A stretch of DNA of 64,000 nt from Streptosporangium sp. NBC_01756 (GCF_035917975.1 NZ_CP109130.1:744001-808000); one strand, 5' to 3'; positions 32,639 to 41,370 are shown, counted from the first letter of the stretch. Numbers and translations are program-made. The notes: generated from the sequence alone by a model not told the origin.

Positions 32639-33930
32639 TTGTTGTATCGCTCCAGTACCTGGTTGCCCTCGTCGACCAGCTTCTTCGCCACCTCGTCAAT
32701 GGTGATCTTGTCGGCGAAGTACTGCTGCAGCGTGGGCGTGGCCACCTTGCTCTTCCACTCGTCGAAGCCGTTGACCTTCAGGAACGGCGCGACCACGAGG
32801 CTCTTGGCCGATGCGGTCGCCACGTTCCAGCCGTTCTCCTCGACCGTCATGGCGGGGTCGGCCGCGGCCTTGACGGAGGTCGGCAGCAGCCAGTCGCCCT
32901 TGGCGAGCTTGACCTGGTTGGCGCCGTTGAGGAAGAAGGAGATGAACTTCAGCGACTGCTCGGGATACTTGCTGTCGGCGGCGACCGACAGCGTCTGCGA
33001 GACGGCGCCCTGCTCGGAGCTGACGCCCTTCAGCGGCGGGAGGGTGATCCACTCGAAGCCGTCCGGGGCCTGCTCCACGACCTGCTGGCGCAGGTAGACG
33101 CCGGCCGGAAGCATCGCGTACTTGCCCGCGTAGAAGCCGGGCAGCGGGTCGGCCGAGCCCATGCCGAGCGCGGACGGGTCGGCGGACTTGTCCTTGTAGA
33201 GCTGGTCGTGGATGCGCTGGAGCACCTCGCGCTCCTCGGCGCCGACCTTGACCGTCGTCTTGCCCGCGCCGTCGGTCTGGAAGAAGGTGCCGGCGAAGTT
33301 CAGGCTCAGGTTGAGCACCTTGTTGACCGGCGACTTCATCGGCCAGGCGACGCCGTAGGTGTCACCCTTGGTGAGCTTCTTGGAGATCTCGGCGAACTCG
33401 TCCCACGTCCAGGGGCTGTCCGGGGTCGGGATCCGCACGTCCGCCGCCTCAAGCAGCTTCTTGTTGGCGATCGTGACCTGCGACTCCTGCAGGAACGGCA
33501 CGCCGTACACGCCCTGCCCGCCCTTGCCGTCGCCGAAGGTGACGGTGTCCCAGGCGGGCTGCGGGATGTCGCTCTTCAGCTCGGCCGGGATCTTGTCCTT
33601 GACGTCCAGCAGGTAGCCGCGGTTGGCGAAGCCGGACAGGGCCGGGGAGTCGTCGTGGATGACGTCCGGCGGGTCACCGGCCTCGAAGGAGGTGACGAGC
33701 TGGTCGTTGACGTTGTCCCAGCTTCCCTGGATGTACTCGACCTGGATCTTGGGATTGGCCTTGTTCCACTCGGCGACCAGCTCCTTGTTGGCGGCGATCG
33801 ACTCCTTCTGCCAGGCGAGGCTCTGGAATTTGATCGTCACCGGCTCGTCGGGGGCGGCCGCGGGCGATTCCGAGGCACATCCGGCGGCGAGCACGAGGAG
33901 GCTCGCGGCCACCGCGGTCCTCATACGCAT
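32635..33930 (-). CDS. Sugar ABC transporter substrate-binding lipoprotein
   Basis: 431 aa. The signal sequence ends in the lipobox LAAGC (Cys18). It is a family-1 extracellular solute-binding protein: VTIKFQSLAW, EWNKANPKIQVEYIQGSW, GDPPDVIHDDS, and VYGVPFLQESQVTIANKKLL. It captures the ligand outside the membrane for the two permeases upstream in the operon. The last codons overlap the first ARH gene. No ATPase gene is in the cluster; actinomycetes usually share one MsiK-type ATPase among such transporters. Confidence 0.92.
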   Translation of the reverse strand: MRMRTAVAASLLVLAAGCASESPAAAPDEPVTIKFQSLAWQKESIAANKELVAEWNKANPKIQVEYIQGSWDNVNDQLVTSFEAGDPPDVIHDDSPALSGFANRGYLLDVKDKIPAELKSDIPQPAWDTVTFGDGKGGQGVYGVPFLQESQVTIANKKLLEAADVRIPTPDSPWTWDEFAEISKKLTKGDTYGVAWPMKSPVNKVLNLSLNFAGTFFQTDGAGKTTVKVGAEEREVLQRIHDQLYKDKSADPSALGMGSADPLPGFYAGKYAMLPAGVYLRQQVVEQAPDGFEWITLPPLKGVSSEQGAVSQTLSVAADSKYPEQSLKFISFFLNGANQVKLAKGDWLLPTSVKAAADPAMTVEENGWNVATASAKSLVVAPFLKVNGFDEWKSKVATPTLQQYFADKITIDEVAKKLVDEGNQVLERYNK

Positions 33931-33957
33931 ATGACTTCTCCTAATCGGGGGGTGGGA

Positions 33958-34776
33958 CTATCCCTTGACGGCTCCGGCCATCAGGCCGGACTTCAACCGC
34001 CGCTGGATGACTGCGAAGAACAACAGACTCGGGATCGTCGCCAGGAGCGAGGCGGCGGCCAGGGGGCCCAGCCGTACGACGCCCTCCGCGCCGGTGAACT
34101 TCACCAGCGTCAGCGGCAGGGTCGCCACATCCGGGTCCTTGAGGACGATCAGAGCGAACAGGAACTCGTTCCAGGAGGAGATGAACGCGAACAGCAGGGT
34201 CGCGACCACCCCGGGGGCCAGCAGCGGGGCGACGACGCTCACCAGCGAGCGGATCCGCCCGGCCCCGTCCACCGCGGCGGCCTCCTCCAGCTCACGCGGT
34301 ACGGCGCGCACGTAACCCTGGAGCATCCACAGCGCGAACGGCAGGACGAACGTGACGTGCACGACGGTCAGGCCGGGCAGCGTGTTCACCAGGTCCAGCC
34401 TGCGCAGGACCATGAACAGCGGGATGATGATCAGGATGAACGGGAAGACCTGGCTGACCAGCACCCACCCGATCGCGATCCGGTTGACCAGCGAGCGGTA
34501 GCGGGCCAGCGCGTAGGCGGCGGGCAGTGCCAGGATCACGGTGAGCACCGCGCAGGCCACCGCGACGACGAGGCTGCGCAGCCCGCTGCCGACCAGGTCC
34601 TGCTCGCCGAAGGCGTCGGTGAAGTTGGTCAGCGTCGGTGCGCGCGGGATCCACGTCGGATGCAGGCTCGCCAGCTCCTGCGGCAGCTTCAACGCCGTGG
34701 ACAGCAGCCAGACCAGCGGGAACGCCAGGAAGACGATGTAACCGGCCAGGGCCAGATAACGCAGTGCCTTGCCCAT
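33958..34776 (-). CDS. Carbohydrate ABC transporter permease (MalG type)
   Basis: 272 aa from ATG 34776. Six membrane helices. The EAA loop is ELEEAAAVDGAGRIRSLVSV with downstream PLLAPGV, typical of MalG/LacG-like CUT1 permeases. A single base separates its start from the stop of the partner permease gene, and 27 nt separate it from the binding-protein gene. Confidence 0.92.
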   Translation of the reverse strand: MGKALRYLALAGYIVFLAFPLVWLLSTALKLPQELASLHPTWIPRAPTLTNFTDAFGEQDLVGSGLRSLVVAVACAVLTVILALPAAYALARYRSLVNRIAIGWVLVSQVFPFILIIIPLFMVLRRLDLVNTLPGLTVVHVTFVLPFALWMLQGYVRAVPRELEEAAAVDGAGRIRSLVSVVAPLLAPGVVATLLFAFISSWNEFLFALIVLKDPDVATLPLTLVKFTGAEGVVRLGPLAAASLLATIPSLLFFAVIQRRLKSGLMAGAVKG

Positions 34777-34777
34777 G

Positions 34778-35689
34778 TCAGCTCGCCTCCCGCATCTGCC
34801 GCCAGAGGTAGACGCCGAGCACGGCCAGCACGACGATCACGATCGCCACGCCCAGAGTGGCCGCGTAGCCGAAGAAGCCGTAGCGGAAGGCCTCCTCGTA
34901 GGCGAAGAGCATGGGCAGGCGGGTCTGCCCGCCGGGGCCGCCCTGGGTGAGGACGTAGACCAGCCCGAACTGGTTGATGTTCCAGACGAAGTCGAGCGAG
35001 GTGATGGCCACGATGACCGGACGGAGCTGGGGCAGGGTGATGCTCCAGAACTTCCGCCAGGTGCCCGCGCCGTCCACCTCGACGGCCTCGTACAGCTCCT
35101 TGGGGACGCCCTGCAATCCGGCCAGCAGCACCACCGTGGTCTGCGGCATGCCGGTCCAGATCCCGACGACGATCACCGCGGGCAGCGCGATGGAGAAGTC
35201 GTTGAGCCAGTCGATCTCGGTGCCCAGCATGCCGTTGAGGATTCCGGCGTCCGGGTGGTAGACCAGCCGCCACATCAGCCCGATGACGACGGGCGGCATC
35301 GCCCACGGCACCATCGCCAGCACCCGGGCGAACCCCCGGAACCGCAGGTCCTGGTTGAGCAGCAGCGCCAGCCCCAGCGAGGCCAGGAACTGCAGCACCG
35401 TCACGGAGACCGCCCAGATCATCCCGATCCGGAACGACGCCCAGAAGTCCCCGTCGGAGAGCAGGTCCCCGAAGTTCGACAGCCCGACGAACGAGGTGAC
35501 CGAGTTGCGCCCGGAGCGCGCGTCGGTGAACGCCAGGAAGATCCCGTAGAGCAGCGGTCCCACACTGAACACCAGCACGGGCACCAGCGCGGGCAGCATC
35601 AGCAGCATCGCCTCGCGCCCCTGCCGCCCACCCTTGCGGGGTTTCTTCGGTTTCACCGTGCTGACCGGCCGGTCGGCGGTGAGAGTCAC
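34778..35689 (-). CDS. Carbohydrate ABC transporter permease (MalF/UgpA type)
   Basis: 303 aa. The start is GTG 35689, which gives the GTGA overlap with the lacI stop and has GGAGGA just upstream. After a basic N-terminus (VKPKKPRKGGRQGREAM) there are six helices. The EAA motif is ELYEAVEVDGAGTWRKFWSI followed by TLPQLRP. It pairs with the MalG-type protein to form the channel for the substrate captured by the lipoprotein. Confidence 0.92.
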   Translation of the reverse strand: MTLTADRPVSTVKPKKPRKGGRQGREAMLLMLPALVPVLVFSVGPLLYGIFLAFTDARSGRNSVTSFVGLSNFGDLLSDGDFWASFRIGMIWAVSVTVLQFLASLGLALLLNQDLRFRGFARVLAMVPWAMPPVVIGLMWRLVYHPDAGILNGMLGTEIDWLNDFSIALPAVIVVGIWTGMPQTTVVLLAGLQGVPKELYEAVEVDGAGTWRKFWSITLPQLRPVIVAITSLDFVWNINQFGLVYVLTQGGPGGQTRLPMLFAYEEAFRYGFFGYAATLGVAIVIVVLAVLGVYLWRQMREAS

Positions 35690-36699
35690 GATTCCTCCTC
35701 TCCTACGGTTGAGGCCCGGACCATCAGGCGGGGCGGTACGGTGACCACTCTGGGGTCCCGCTCGCCGTCGCCCAGCCGGTCCAGGAGTAGTTCCGCCGCC
35801 ACCCGGCCGCGCTCGGCGGAGCCGAGGGAGACGCTGGTCAGCGCGGGCCAGGCGACGGCGGCCATGTCTATGTCGTCCATGCCGGCCACCGCCACGTCCT
35901 GGGGCACCCGGCGGCCCGCCCGGCGCAGGACGTCCAGCGCGCCGAGCGCGATCAGGTCGTTGGCGCACATGATCGCGTCCAGGTCGGGTGCCCTGTCCAG
36001 CAACCGGCGCACCGCGGCCGCGCCCTCGGCGCGGTAGAAGTCACCGATCTCCACCAGGCTCTCGTCGTAGGGCAGTCCGAGGGCGGTGAGCGCCTTGGCG
36101 TAGGCCGCGGACCGGGCCGAGCCGGGCACCGTGTCCAGCGGGCCGTTGACGAATCCGATCCGGCGGCGCCCCAGGGAGTGGAGGTGGTCCAGCGCCAGTT
36201 GCACGCCGGTGCGGGAGTCGGTGCGGACGTTGTCCACCCGGGTGCCGTCCGGCACCGAGCCGATGACGACCACGGGTGCGCGGGCCGCCTCGACGGCCTT
36301 CAGGTGCGCCTCGCCCACCCGGAGCGGAATCATGATCAGGCCGTCCACGTAGCGCTCGCCGAGGCTGTGCAGCACGTCGATCTCGTCGGCGACGTCCGCG
36401 TCCGTGGAGTGCAGCACGAGACGGTATCCCGCGGCCTTCAGCACCGGCTGGATCTCGCGGACCATGGCCAGGTAGACCGGGTTGCCGATGTCGGCCATCG
36501 CGAAGGCCACCTGGTTGGTCCGGCGCGACTTCAGCGACCGGGCCACCGAGTTGGGGACGTATCCCAGCTCCTCGGCCGCGCTGAGCACCCGGCGCACGGT
36601 GTTCTCCCGGGTCGGCAGACCGTTGAGGACACGGGAGACCGAGGCGATCGAGACGCCCGCCCGCTCCGCGATCGTGGTGATCGTCGGCCCGTCGCTCAC
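35686..36699 (-). CDS. LacI family transcriptional regulator
   Basis: 337 aa from GTG 36699, which is better spaced from AAAGG (36709-36713 on the minus strand) than the alternative GTG at 36708. The HTH is TITTIAERAGVSIASVSRVL followed by NGLPTRENTVRRVLSAAEEL and the hinge helix NSVARSLKSRRTNQVAF. The C-terminal periplasmic-binding-protein-like domain should bind a sugar or riboside. It is the first gene of the transporter-ARH operon and overlaps the next gene by 4 bases, so it regulates its own operon. Two palindromes of LacI type lie just upstream. Confidence 0.92.
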   Translation of the reverse strand: MSDGPTITTIAERAGVSIASVSRVLNGLPTRENTVRRVLSAAEELGYVPNSVARSLKSRRTNQVAFAMADIGNPVYLAMVREIQPVLKAAGYRLVLHSTDADVADEIDVLHSLGERYVDGLIMIPLRVGEAHLKAVEAARAPVVVIGSVPDGTRVDNVRTDSRTGVQLALDHLHSLGRRRIGFVNGPLDTVPGSARSAAYAKALTALGLPYDESLVEIGDFYRAEGAAAVRRLLDRAPDLDAIMCANDLIALGALDVLRRAGRRVPQDVAVAGMDDIDMAAVAWPALTSVSLGSAERGRVAAELLLDRLGDGERDPRVVTVPPRLMVRASTVGEEES

Positions 36700-36716
36700 A
36701 GAGACCACACCTTTCT

Positions 36717-36728
36717 GTAAACGATTAC
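36717..36728. promoter_or_regulatory. LacI-family operator-like palindrome 1
   Basis: GTAAACGATTAC is a near-palindrome around a central CG, the usual form of LacI-family operators. It lies 17 nt upstream of the lacI GTG. Confidence 0.65.
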
Positions 36729-36748
36729 TTCGATCTTTATGACCTACT

Positions 36749-36760
36749 GAAAACGTTTAC
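36749..36760. promoter_or_regulatory. LacI-family operator-like palindrome 2
   Basis: GAAAACGTTTAC shares the AAACG core with the first site and has a central CG. The two centres are 32 bp apart, about three helical turns, which would let one regulator bind both on the same face. Confidence 0.65.
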
Positions 36761-36827
36761 TGGGTTAGGGGTATGTAACTCGCAGGTAATAGGAAGCGTC
36801 AAGTCACGATCGAGTAACAGCAGGTCA

Positions 36828-37295
36828 AAGGGGCTCTCGCCCTATGAGGCTCAAGCGCGCAGCGGCACCGAACGGGGCATCGACCGGGACGGCTGCAAGG
36901 CCCATCTCACCGAGACCTGTGAGCCCGATGTCCCTCACCTGATCACGAACGTGGAGTCCGCCCTCGCTCCGGGAACCGACTTCGAGTCCACCGCGCTCGT
37001 GCATGACAGTCTCACCCGTCGCGCTCTGGCGCCCGGCATCCACCTGGTCGATACCGGTTACGTCACCGCCCGAGGCGTCATCGCCGCCCAACTCGACCAT
37101 GACGGGGAACTGGTCGGCCCGATGATGCCCGACGCCAGTCGGCAGAGCCGCACGAAGGGCGGCTACCCCGCTTCGGCGTTCACCATCGATTGGGACAACC
37201 GCCAGATGACCTGCCCCAGCGGCAAGACCAGCAGGTGCATCCACTCCCCAACGATCTTCAGGGCGTGCGAAAGCCCACCTCTGAGGAGCGCGTAA
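36828..37295 (+). pseudogene. IS1182-family transposase fragment
   Basis: An open frame without a start codon encodes a conserved middle-to-late part of an IS1182-type DDE transposase: LITNVESALAPGTDFESTAL, HLVDTGYVTARGVIAAQL, LVGPMMPDASRQSRTKGGYP, then FTIDWDNRQMTCPSGKTS. The N-terminal third and the C-terminal catalytic end are missing, and no terminal repeats are visible. It abuts the lacI operator region on one side and the oxidoreductase gene on the other. Remnant of an old insertion. Confidence 0.8.
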
Positions 37296-37345
37296 AAGAG
37301 TCTCCCCTATTGTTGGATGCCGATCGAACTCTAAGGAAGTTGAAC

Positions 37346-38266
37346 ATGCGCACTGTGCGGATCGACCGCTTTGGCGACCCTGACGTCCTAACCATTGCCG
37401 AGGCGCCGGCACCTCGCCCGTTCGAGGGCGAGGTGCTGGTACGCGTTGTTGCCTCCGCCATCAATCCCGTTGATGACAAGACCCGTCAGGGGGCCATCGG
37501 AGAGGGAACGCCACCCCTGCCGATGACCTTGGGCTGGGAACTGGCGGGCATCGTCGTCGACAGCCCGACCAGTGGACTGCCCGTGGGCGAACGGGTCTTC
37601 GGGATGTCTCACCAGCTTGGAACCGGACGAGGAACCTGGGCCGATCTCGTGGCCATGCCGGTCGGCTCGCTTGCCGCCGCCCCCTCGAGGATCAGCCTGG
37701 TGGAGGCGGCGACACTGCCGCTGCCTGGGCTCACCGCCTTGCAGACGCTGGACTGGCTGGACATCCGCGCAGGAGAACGCCTTCTGGTGGCAGGTGCGGC
37801 CGGCGCGGTAGGAGGCCTGGCCGTACAACTGGCCCGAGCGCGCGGCGCCCGGGTAGACGCGCTGGTTTCCAGACCAGCCCAGGTCGAGGTAGCCAAGGAG
37901 TTGGGGGCCGAATGGGCCACAACGGAGCGCGCCACGCTCCCCGTAGCCGCCTATGACGCCGTCTTCGACACCTTCGGCGCCTTTGTCACCGAAGCCGTGG
38001 CCGATGAAGGCCGCTACGCCTCCATCGCCACCCAAGCCGGACCCGTGCCGGATCTGTCCCACCGAGCGGTCCGCACCACGGTCAACCAGGTGCGCGAGGA
38101 CGGCGCAAGGCTCGCCGAACTGGCCAAGATTGTAGATGCGGGCCAGGTCAAGGTACGAGTTGACTCCGAATACAGCCTGCAAGACGTGCAAGAAGCGCAC
38201 GAACACTTCCTTCGAGGCCAGTTGACAGGAAAGATCGCCCTCATTCTGTCAGCTTCTCGGCCGTAA
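37346..38266 (+). CDS. Zinc-independent quinone oxidoreductase / MDR-type NADPH reductase
   Basis: 306 aa from ATG 37346, with TAAGGAAG at 37333-37340. It is an MDR superfamily member of the quinone oxidoreductase group: MRTVRIDRFGDPDVL, VASAINPVDDKTRQG, LGWELAGIVV, and the NADPH-binding loop LLVAGAAGAVGGLAVQLARA. Catalytic zinc cysteines are absent, as expected for this branch. It ends SLQDVQEAHEHFLRGQLTGK. It sits between an IS1182 remnant and a complete IS605-type element and may have come with them. The substrate is unknown. Confidence 0.88.
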   Translation: MRTVRIDRFGDPDVLTIAEAPAPRPFEGEVLVRVVASAINPVDDKTRQGAIGEGTPPLPMTLGWELAGIVVDSPTSGLPVGERVFGMSHQLGTGRGTWADLVAMPVGSLAAAPSRISLVEAATLPLPGLTALQTLDWLDIRAGERLLVAGAAGAVGGLAVQLARARGARVDALVSRPAQVEVAKELGAEWATTERATLPVAAYDAVFDTFGAFVTEAVADEGRYASIATQAGPVPDLSHRAVRTTVNQVREDGARLAELAKIVDAGQVKVRVDSEYSLQDVQEAHEHFLRGQLTGKIALILSASRP

Positions 38267-38309
38267 ACGACCGAGCTTGCAACTCCTCGCCGTCGATGGC
38301 TTCGACGGT

Positions 38310-39476
38310 TCAGGCCGCGTCGTCGGCAGCGTGACTCACTGCCCAGCCCGCCACACCGCGTGAGGCGATGTTGCGGGCCGCGTTGACGTCGGCGTGCTCA
38401 GCGAAGCCGCACGACGTGCAGAGGAAGGTTTCCTGGTCAGGCCGGTTCTTCCTATCCACATGCCCGCAGGCCGAACACTGCTGGCTGGTATAGGAAGGGT
38501 CCACATGGATGACGGCGACCCCGGCCCGGGCCGCCTTGTAGGTGATGAACGCACCGAGCTGGTGAAACGACCACGAGTGCAGCGTGACCCGCTGGGGCTT
38601 GCGAAGCCGTACCCGGTCACGGATGTTCTGGAGGTCTTCCAGAGCGATCCCCTGCCCGGTGCGTTCTGCCTCGGTCACGATCTGCTTGGCGATGCGGTGG
38701 TTGGTGTCGGCGGCGAACCGTGCTTCCGTACGGCGGCGCTTCTTGAGCAGCCGCTTGGCGGATTTGGTGCCTTTGGCTTGCAAACGGCGGCGCAGTTCGC
38801 GCTGTCGATGCCGGACGGCGTTCAGGCCTTTGCCGCTGTGTCGCGCACCGGTACTGGTGGTGGCGATGTTGGCGATGCCCAGGTCCACTCCGACGAACCC
38901 GCCCGGAGGGGTGAGCGGGACGTCGGGTAGATCGCAGGTGGCGATGAGGAACCACATGCCGTCGCGGTGCACGAGATCGGATTCGCCCTTGCGGTGAGCC
39001 GCCAGGGTTTTCAGCTGCTCGGCCGAGGCGGTGAACGCCACCTTCTTCACCCGGCCGCGCACGGTCCAGATCGACACGGTCGCCACGTCGATCTGCCAGG
39101 ACAGGCAGCGGTCGTCGTAGGGCTGGGCGGCGTCGGGCCGGAAGGCGATGGGTGTGGACTCTACGCTCCGTCTGCGCGCTGAGCCTGGTTTGCCGAGGTT
39201 ACCGTTGCGGAGGTTGGCATGCAGGGTGGTGTAGGCGTCCGCGACCTTCTTGATCACGTGCTGCGCGGCCTGGGCGGCGAGCCCATACCCGGCCTTGATT
39301 TCCTCGTAGGCGTGCTTGCGCAGGTCGTAGTTGCGGAAGGTCCGCTGTTGATGCGCCAGCCGGGAGACCTGGCAGGCGGCGGTGTTGACGGCGTTCAGGG
39401 TCGCTTCCAGCGCCGCCGCCTGCTCGGGCGTCGGCAGGAGTTTCACCTGCACCACCAGCCTCACGATCGAACACAT
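38310..39476 (-). CDS. tnpB: TnpB RNA-guided endonuclease of the IS605-type element
   Basis: 388 aa from ATG 39476. RuvC residues are D198 (FVGVDLGIA), E280 (GIALEDLQ) and D363 (EHADVNAARN). The zinc ribbon CSACGHVDRKN...CTSCG lies between the last two, at 334-337 and 353-356. The N-terminal OrfB domain reads RLVVQVKLLPTPEQAAALEA. It belongs to a subgroup clearly different from the tnpB at 9978-11120, with a long insert before RuvC-I. A guide RNA would come from its 3' end and the hairpin just beyond the stop. Confidence 0.93.
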   Translation of the reverse strand: MCSIVRLVVQVKLLPTPEQAAALEATLNAVNTAACQVSRLAHQQRTFRNYDLRKHAYEEIKAGYGLAAQAAQHVIKKVADAYTTLHANLRNGNLGKPGSARRRSVESTPIAFRPDAAQPYDDRCLSWQIDVATVSIWTVRGRVKKVAFTASAEQLKTLAAHRKGESDLVHRDGMWFLIATCDLPDVPLTPPGGFVGVDLGIANIATTSTGARHSGKGLNAVRHRQRELRRRLQAKGTKSAKRLLKKRRRTEARFAADTNHRIAKQIVTEAERTGQGIALEDLQNIRDRVRLRKPQRVTLHSWSFHQLGAFITYKAARAGVAVIHVDPSYTSQQCSACGHVDRKNRPDQETFLCTSCGFAEHADVNAARNIASRGVAGWAVSHAADDAA

Positions 39477-39489
39477 TACCGTTCAGTCC

Positions 39490-39918
39490 ATGTCACCACG
39501 ATGGGAACCCGATCCCGTTATCCGGCGGGGCCGTAGCGTGGTCTGCAGCCTGCATGCCCATTTGGTCTTCACGCCCAGGTACCGACGCAAGGTGTTCACC
39601 GACGAGATCCTGCGCCGCTGCGAAGACATCATGATCGAGGTGTGCGACAGTTTCGGCGCCACACTGGTGGAGTTCAACGGCGAGCACGACCACGTCCACC
39701 TGCTGGTGCACTATCCACCCAAGGTGGCGCTCTCGACCTTGGTCAACTCCCTCAAGAGCGTCTCGGCCCGGCTGTTGCGTAAGGAGTTCCCGGCCCACAT
39801 CTGCCGGTATCTGTGGGGCGGCCATTTCTGGTCGCCCAGCTACTTCGCCGCGTCCTGCGGCGGCGCACCCCTGGCGATCATCAAGGAGTACATCGAGAAC
39901 CAGAAACGGCCGGACTGA
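39490..39918 (+). CDS. tnpA: TnpA Y1 (HUH) transposase, IS200/IS605 family
   Basis: 142 aa from ATG 39490. The HUH motif is HVH at 68-70 within GEHDHVHLLVHYPP, and the nucleophile is Y134 in IIKEYIENQ. The core SLHAHLVFTPRYRRKVFTDE is characteristic. It performs single-strand peel-and-paste transposition, recognising the subterminal hairpins. It is divergent from tnpB. The same protein could mobilise the tnpB-only element elsewhere in the window only if the end hairpins match, which looks doubtful. Confidence 0.94.
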   Translation: MSPRWEPDPVIRRGRSVVCSLHAHLVFTPRYRRKVFTDEILRRCEDIMIEVCDSFGATLVEFNGEHDHVHLLVHYPPKVALSTLVNSLKSVSARLLRKEFPAHICRYLWGGHFWSPSYFAASCGGAPLAIIKEYIENQKRPD

Positions 39919-40010
39919 GCTACTCACGCAGACCAGCCGTCAGGGCACCGTTCGGGCCTGGCGGCCCTCCCGCGCTGTCGTTTCCTCCCGGGCGTAAACG
40001 CCCGGGGTTC

Positions 40011-40304
40011 CACGCCAGATCACGCTGAAAGCGGCCCGGTCAGGAACCGAAGCCTGGCACGTCCGCACGCAGCGGCACCGGTGGGGAGTCGGACCAGTCT
40101 CAAGCAGCGCGTGGCGCAGACACCGACCCACAGGCCCACGCCTGAGCGTTCTTTTCACCCGACATCCCCCGCGACCACGGGGCCGTTTCTTTGCTTGTCC
40201 ACTTCGCCAACAGGGTCCCTTCCGGAGATGCGGGGACGGACCCGTCGGCGGAGACCGGCGGGAGCCGGGGAGTGCCCAGGTGGGGGATTTGAGATACTTT
40301 GCCC
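40011..40304. other. Intergenic region after the IS605-type element
   Basis: About 290 nt between the element's hairpin and the mycoredoxin-like gene. I see no gene. Near the end, GATACT at 40292-40297 lies 7 nt before the ATG at 40305 and may be the -10 of a leaderless transcript. Confidence 0.4.
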
Positions 40305-40679
40305 ATGTCTTCCGCGCTCCCCGTCATCGTCCTCGTCCTCGTGTTCGCCTGGATGATCTTCACGAACCTGCCTCGCCGAGGCCGGACGACGTCGTACAAG
40401 GACGCGGACCACAAGGGCGTGGTGATCTACTGGCGGCCCGGTTGCAAATACTGCATGAGGCTGCGCACGCGCCTGCGCTTCACGCGGCTGCGCTACCACG
40501 AGGTCAACATCTGGAGAGATCCCGAAGCGGCGGCGTTCGTCCGCTCGGTCGCTGACGGGAACGAGACCGTACCGACCGTGACCGTGGCCGGGCGGGCGAT
40601 GGTGAACCCGTCGAAGACCCGGTTGCTCGAAGCGGTCACGACGCACGCTCCGCACCTGGCGCCCGGCCCAAGGGAGTGA
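40305..40679 (+). CDS. Membrane-anchored glutaredoxin/mycoredoxin-like protein
   Basis: 124 aa from ATG 40305. Residues ~5-21 (LPVIVLVLVFAWMIFTN) form one membrane anchor, followed by a basic stretch. The glutaredoxin fold carries the CxxC active site in YWRPGCKYCMRLR, the cis-Pro region ETVPTVTVAG and a C-terminal helix. In actinobacteria such proteins reduce mycothiol mixed disulfides, and the anchored form has been called mycoredoxin-3-like. The catalytic domain would face the cytoplasm if the N-terminus is outside. Confidence 0.85.
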   Translation: MSSALPVIVLVLVFAWMIFTNLPRRGRTTSYKDADHKGVVIYWRPGCKYCMRLRTRLRFTRLRYHEVNIWRDPEAAAFVRSVADGNETVPTVTVAGRAMVNPSKTRLLEAVTTHAPHLAPGPRE

Positions 40680-40722
40680 ACCGCCCGGTCGTGAGCGTCC
40701 GGAGCGGCGGGCCGTACCAGGG

Positions 40723-41370
40723 TCAGGAGCGCAGGTAGGCGAGGACGGCCAGCACCCTGCGGTGCTGGTCGCCGTCCTCGGCGTACAGGCCGAGCTTGGC
40801 GAAGATGCTGCGGATGTGCTTCTCCACCGCGCCGTCGCTGACCACGAGCTGGCGGCCGATGGCCGGGTTGGACCTGCCCTCGGCCATCAGACCGAGCACC
40901 TCGCGCTCGCGCGGGGTGAGCTGGGCGAGCGGGTCGTCGCGGCGGCGCCGCACCATCAGCTGGGCCACCACCTGCGGGTCGAAGACCGTGCCGCCGGCCG
41001 CGACGGTGCGCAGGCCTCCCATGAAGTCGTCCACGTCCACGACCCTGTCCTTGAGCAGGTAACCCACCGCGCCCCTGGCGTCGGCCAGCAGGTCGTCGGC
41101 ATAGGACACCTCGACGTACTGCGACAGGATCAGCACTGGCGCGCCCGGCACCCGCCGGCGCGCCTCGACCGCCGCGCGCAGCCCCTCGTCGGTGAAGTCG
41201 GGCGGCATCCGGACGTCCACCACCGAGACGTCCGGCCGGTGTTCGGCGATCGCCTCCACCAGGCGGTCACCGTCCCCCACCGCCGCGACCACCTCGCAGC
41301 CGAACTCCTCGAGCAGCCTGATCAGGCCCTCTCTGATCAACACTGCGTCGTCGGCCACGACTACCCGCAC
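40723..41370 (-). CDS. NarL/LuxR-type response regulator
   Basis: 215 aa from GTG 41370. Receiver domain: RVVVADDAVLIREGLIRLLE with acidic pocket, phospho-acceptor Asp in VSVVDVRMPPDF, and VGYLLKDRV with the conserved Lys. The C-terminal HTH is LTPREREVLGLMAEGRSNPA followed by VEKHIRSIFAKLGL. Its start overlaps the histidine kinase stop by 10 bases, so the two are coupled. The target may be the divergent acyltransferase gene. Confidence 0.93.
   Translation of the reverse strand: MRVVVADDAVLIREGLIRLLEEFGCEVVAAVGDGDRLVEAIAEHRPDVSVVDVRMPPDFTDEGLRAAVEARRRVPGAPVLILSQYVEVSYADDLLADARGAVGYLLKDRVVDVDDFMGGLRTVAAGGTVFDPQVVAQLMVRRRRDDPLAQLTPREREVLGLMAEGRSNPAIGRQLVVSDGAVEKHIRSIFAKLGLYAEDGDQHRRVLAVLAYLRS

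Larger units (their letters stand above)
38285..40010. mobile_element. IS605-type element with divergent tnpA and tnpB
   Basis: tnpB (minus) and tnpA (plus) are divergent with 13 nt between starts. Subterminal hairpins bracket them: CCGTCGA/TCGACGG (38290-38296 with 38302-38308) touches the tnpB stop, and CCCGGGCG-TAAA-CGCCCGGG (39987-40006) follows tnpA. Both are introduced by a (T/A)CTCC-type block, and the second shares TTTCCTCCC with the tnpB-only element at 9.9-11.2 kb. There are no inverted terminal repeats, as expected. Both genes are intact, so the element could be mobile. The exact ends are estimated. Confidence 0.8.
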
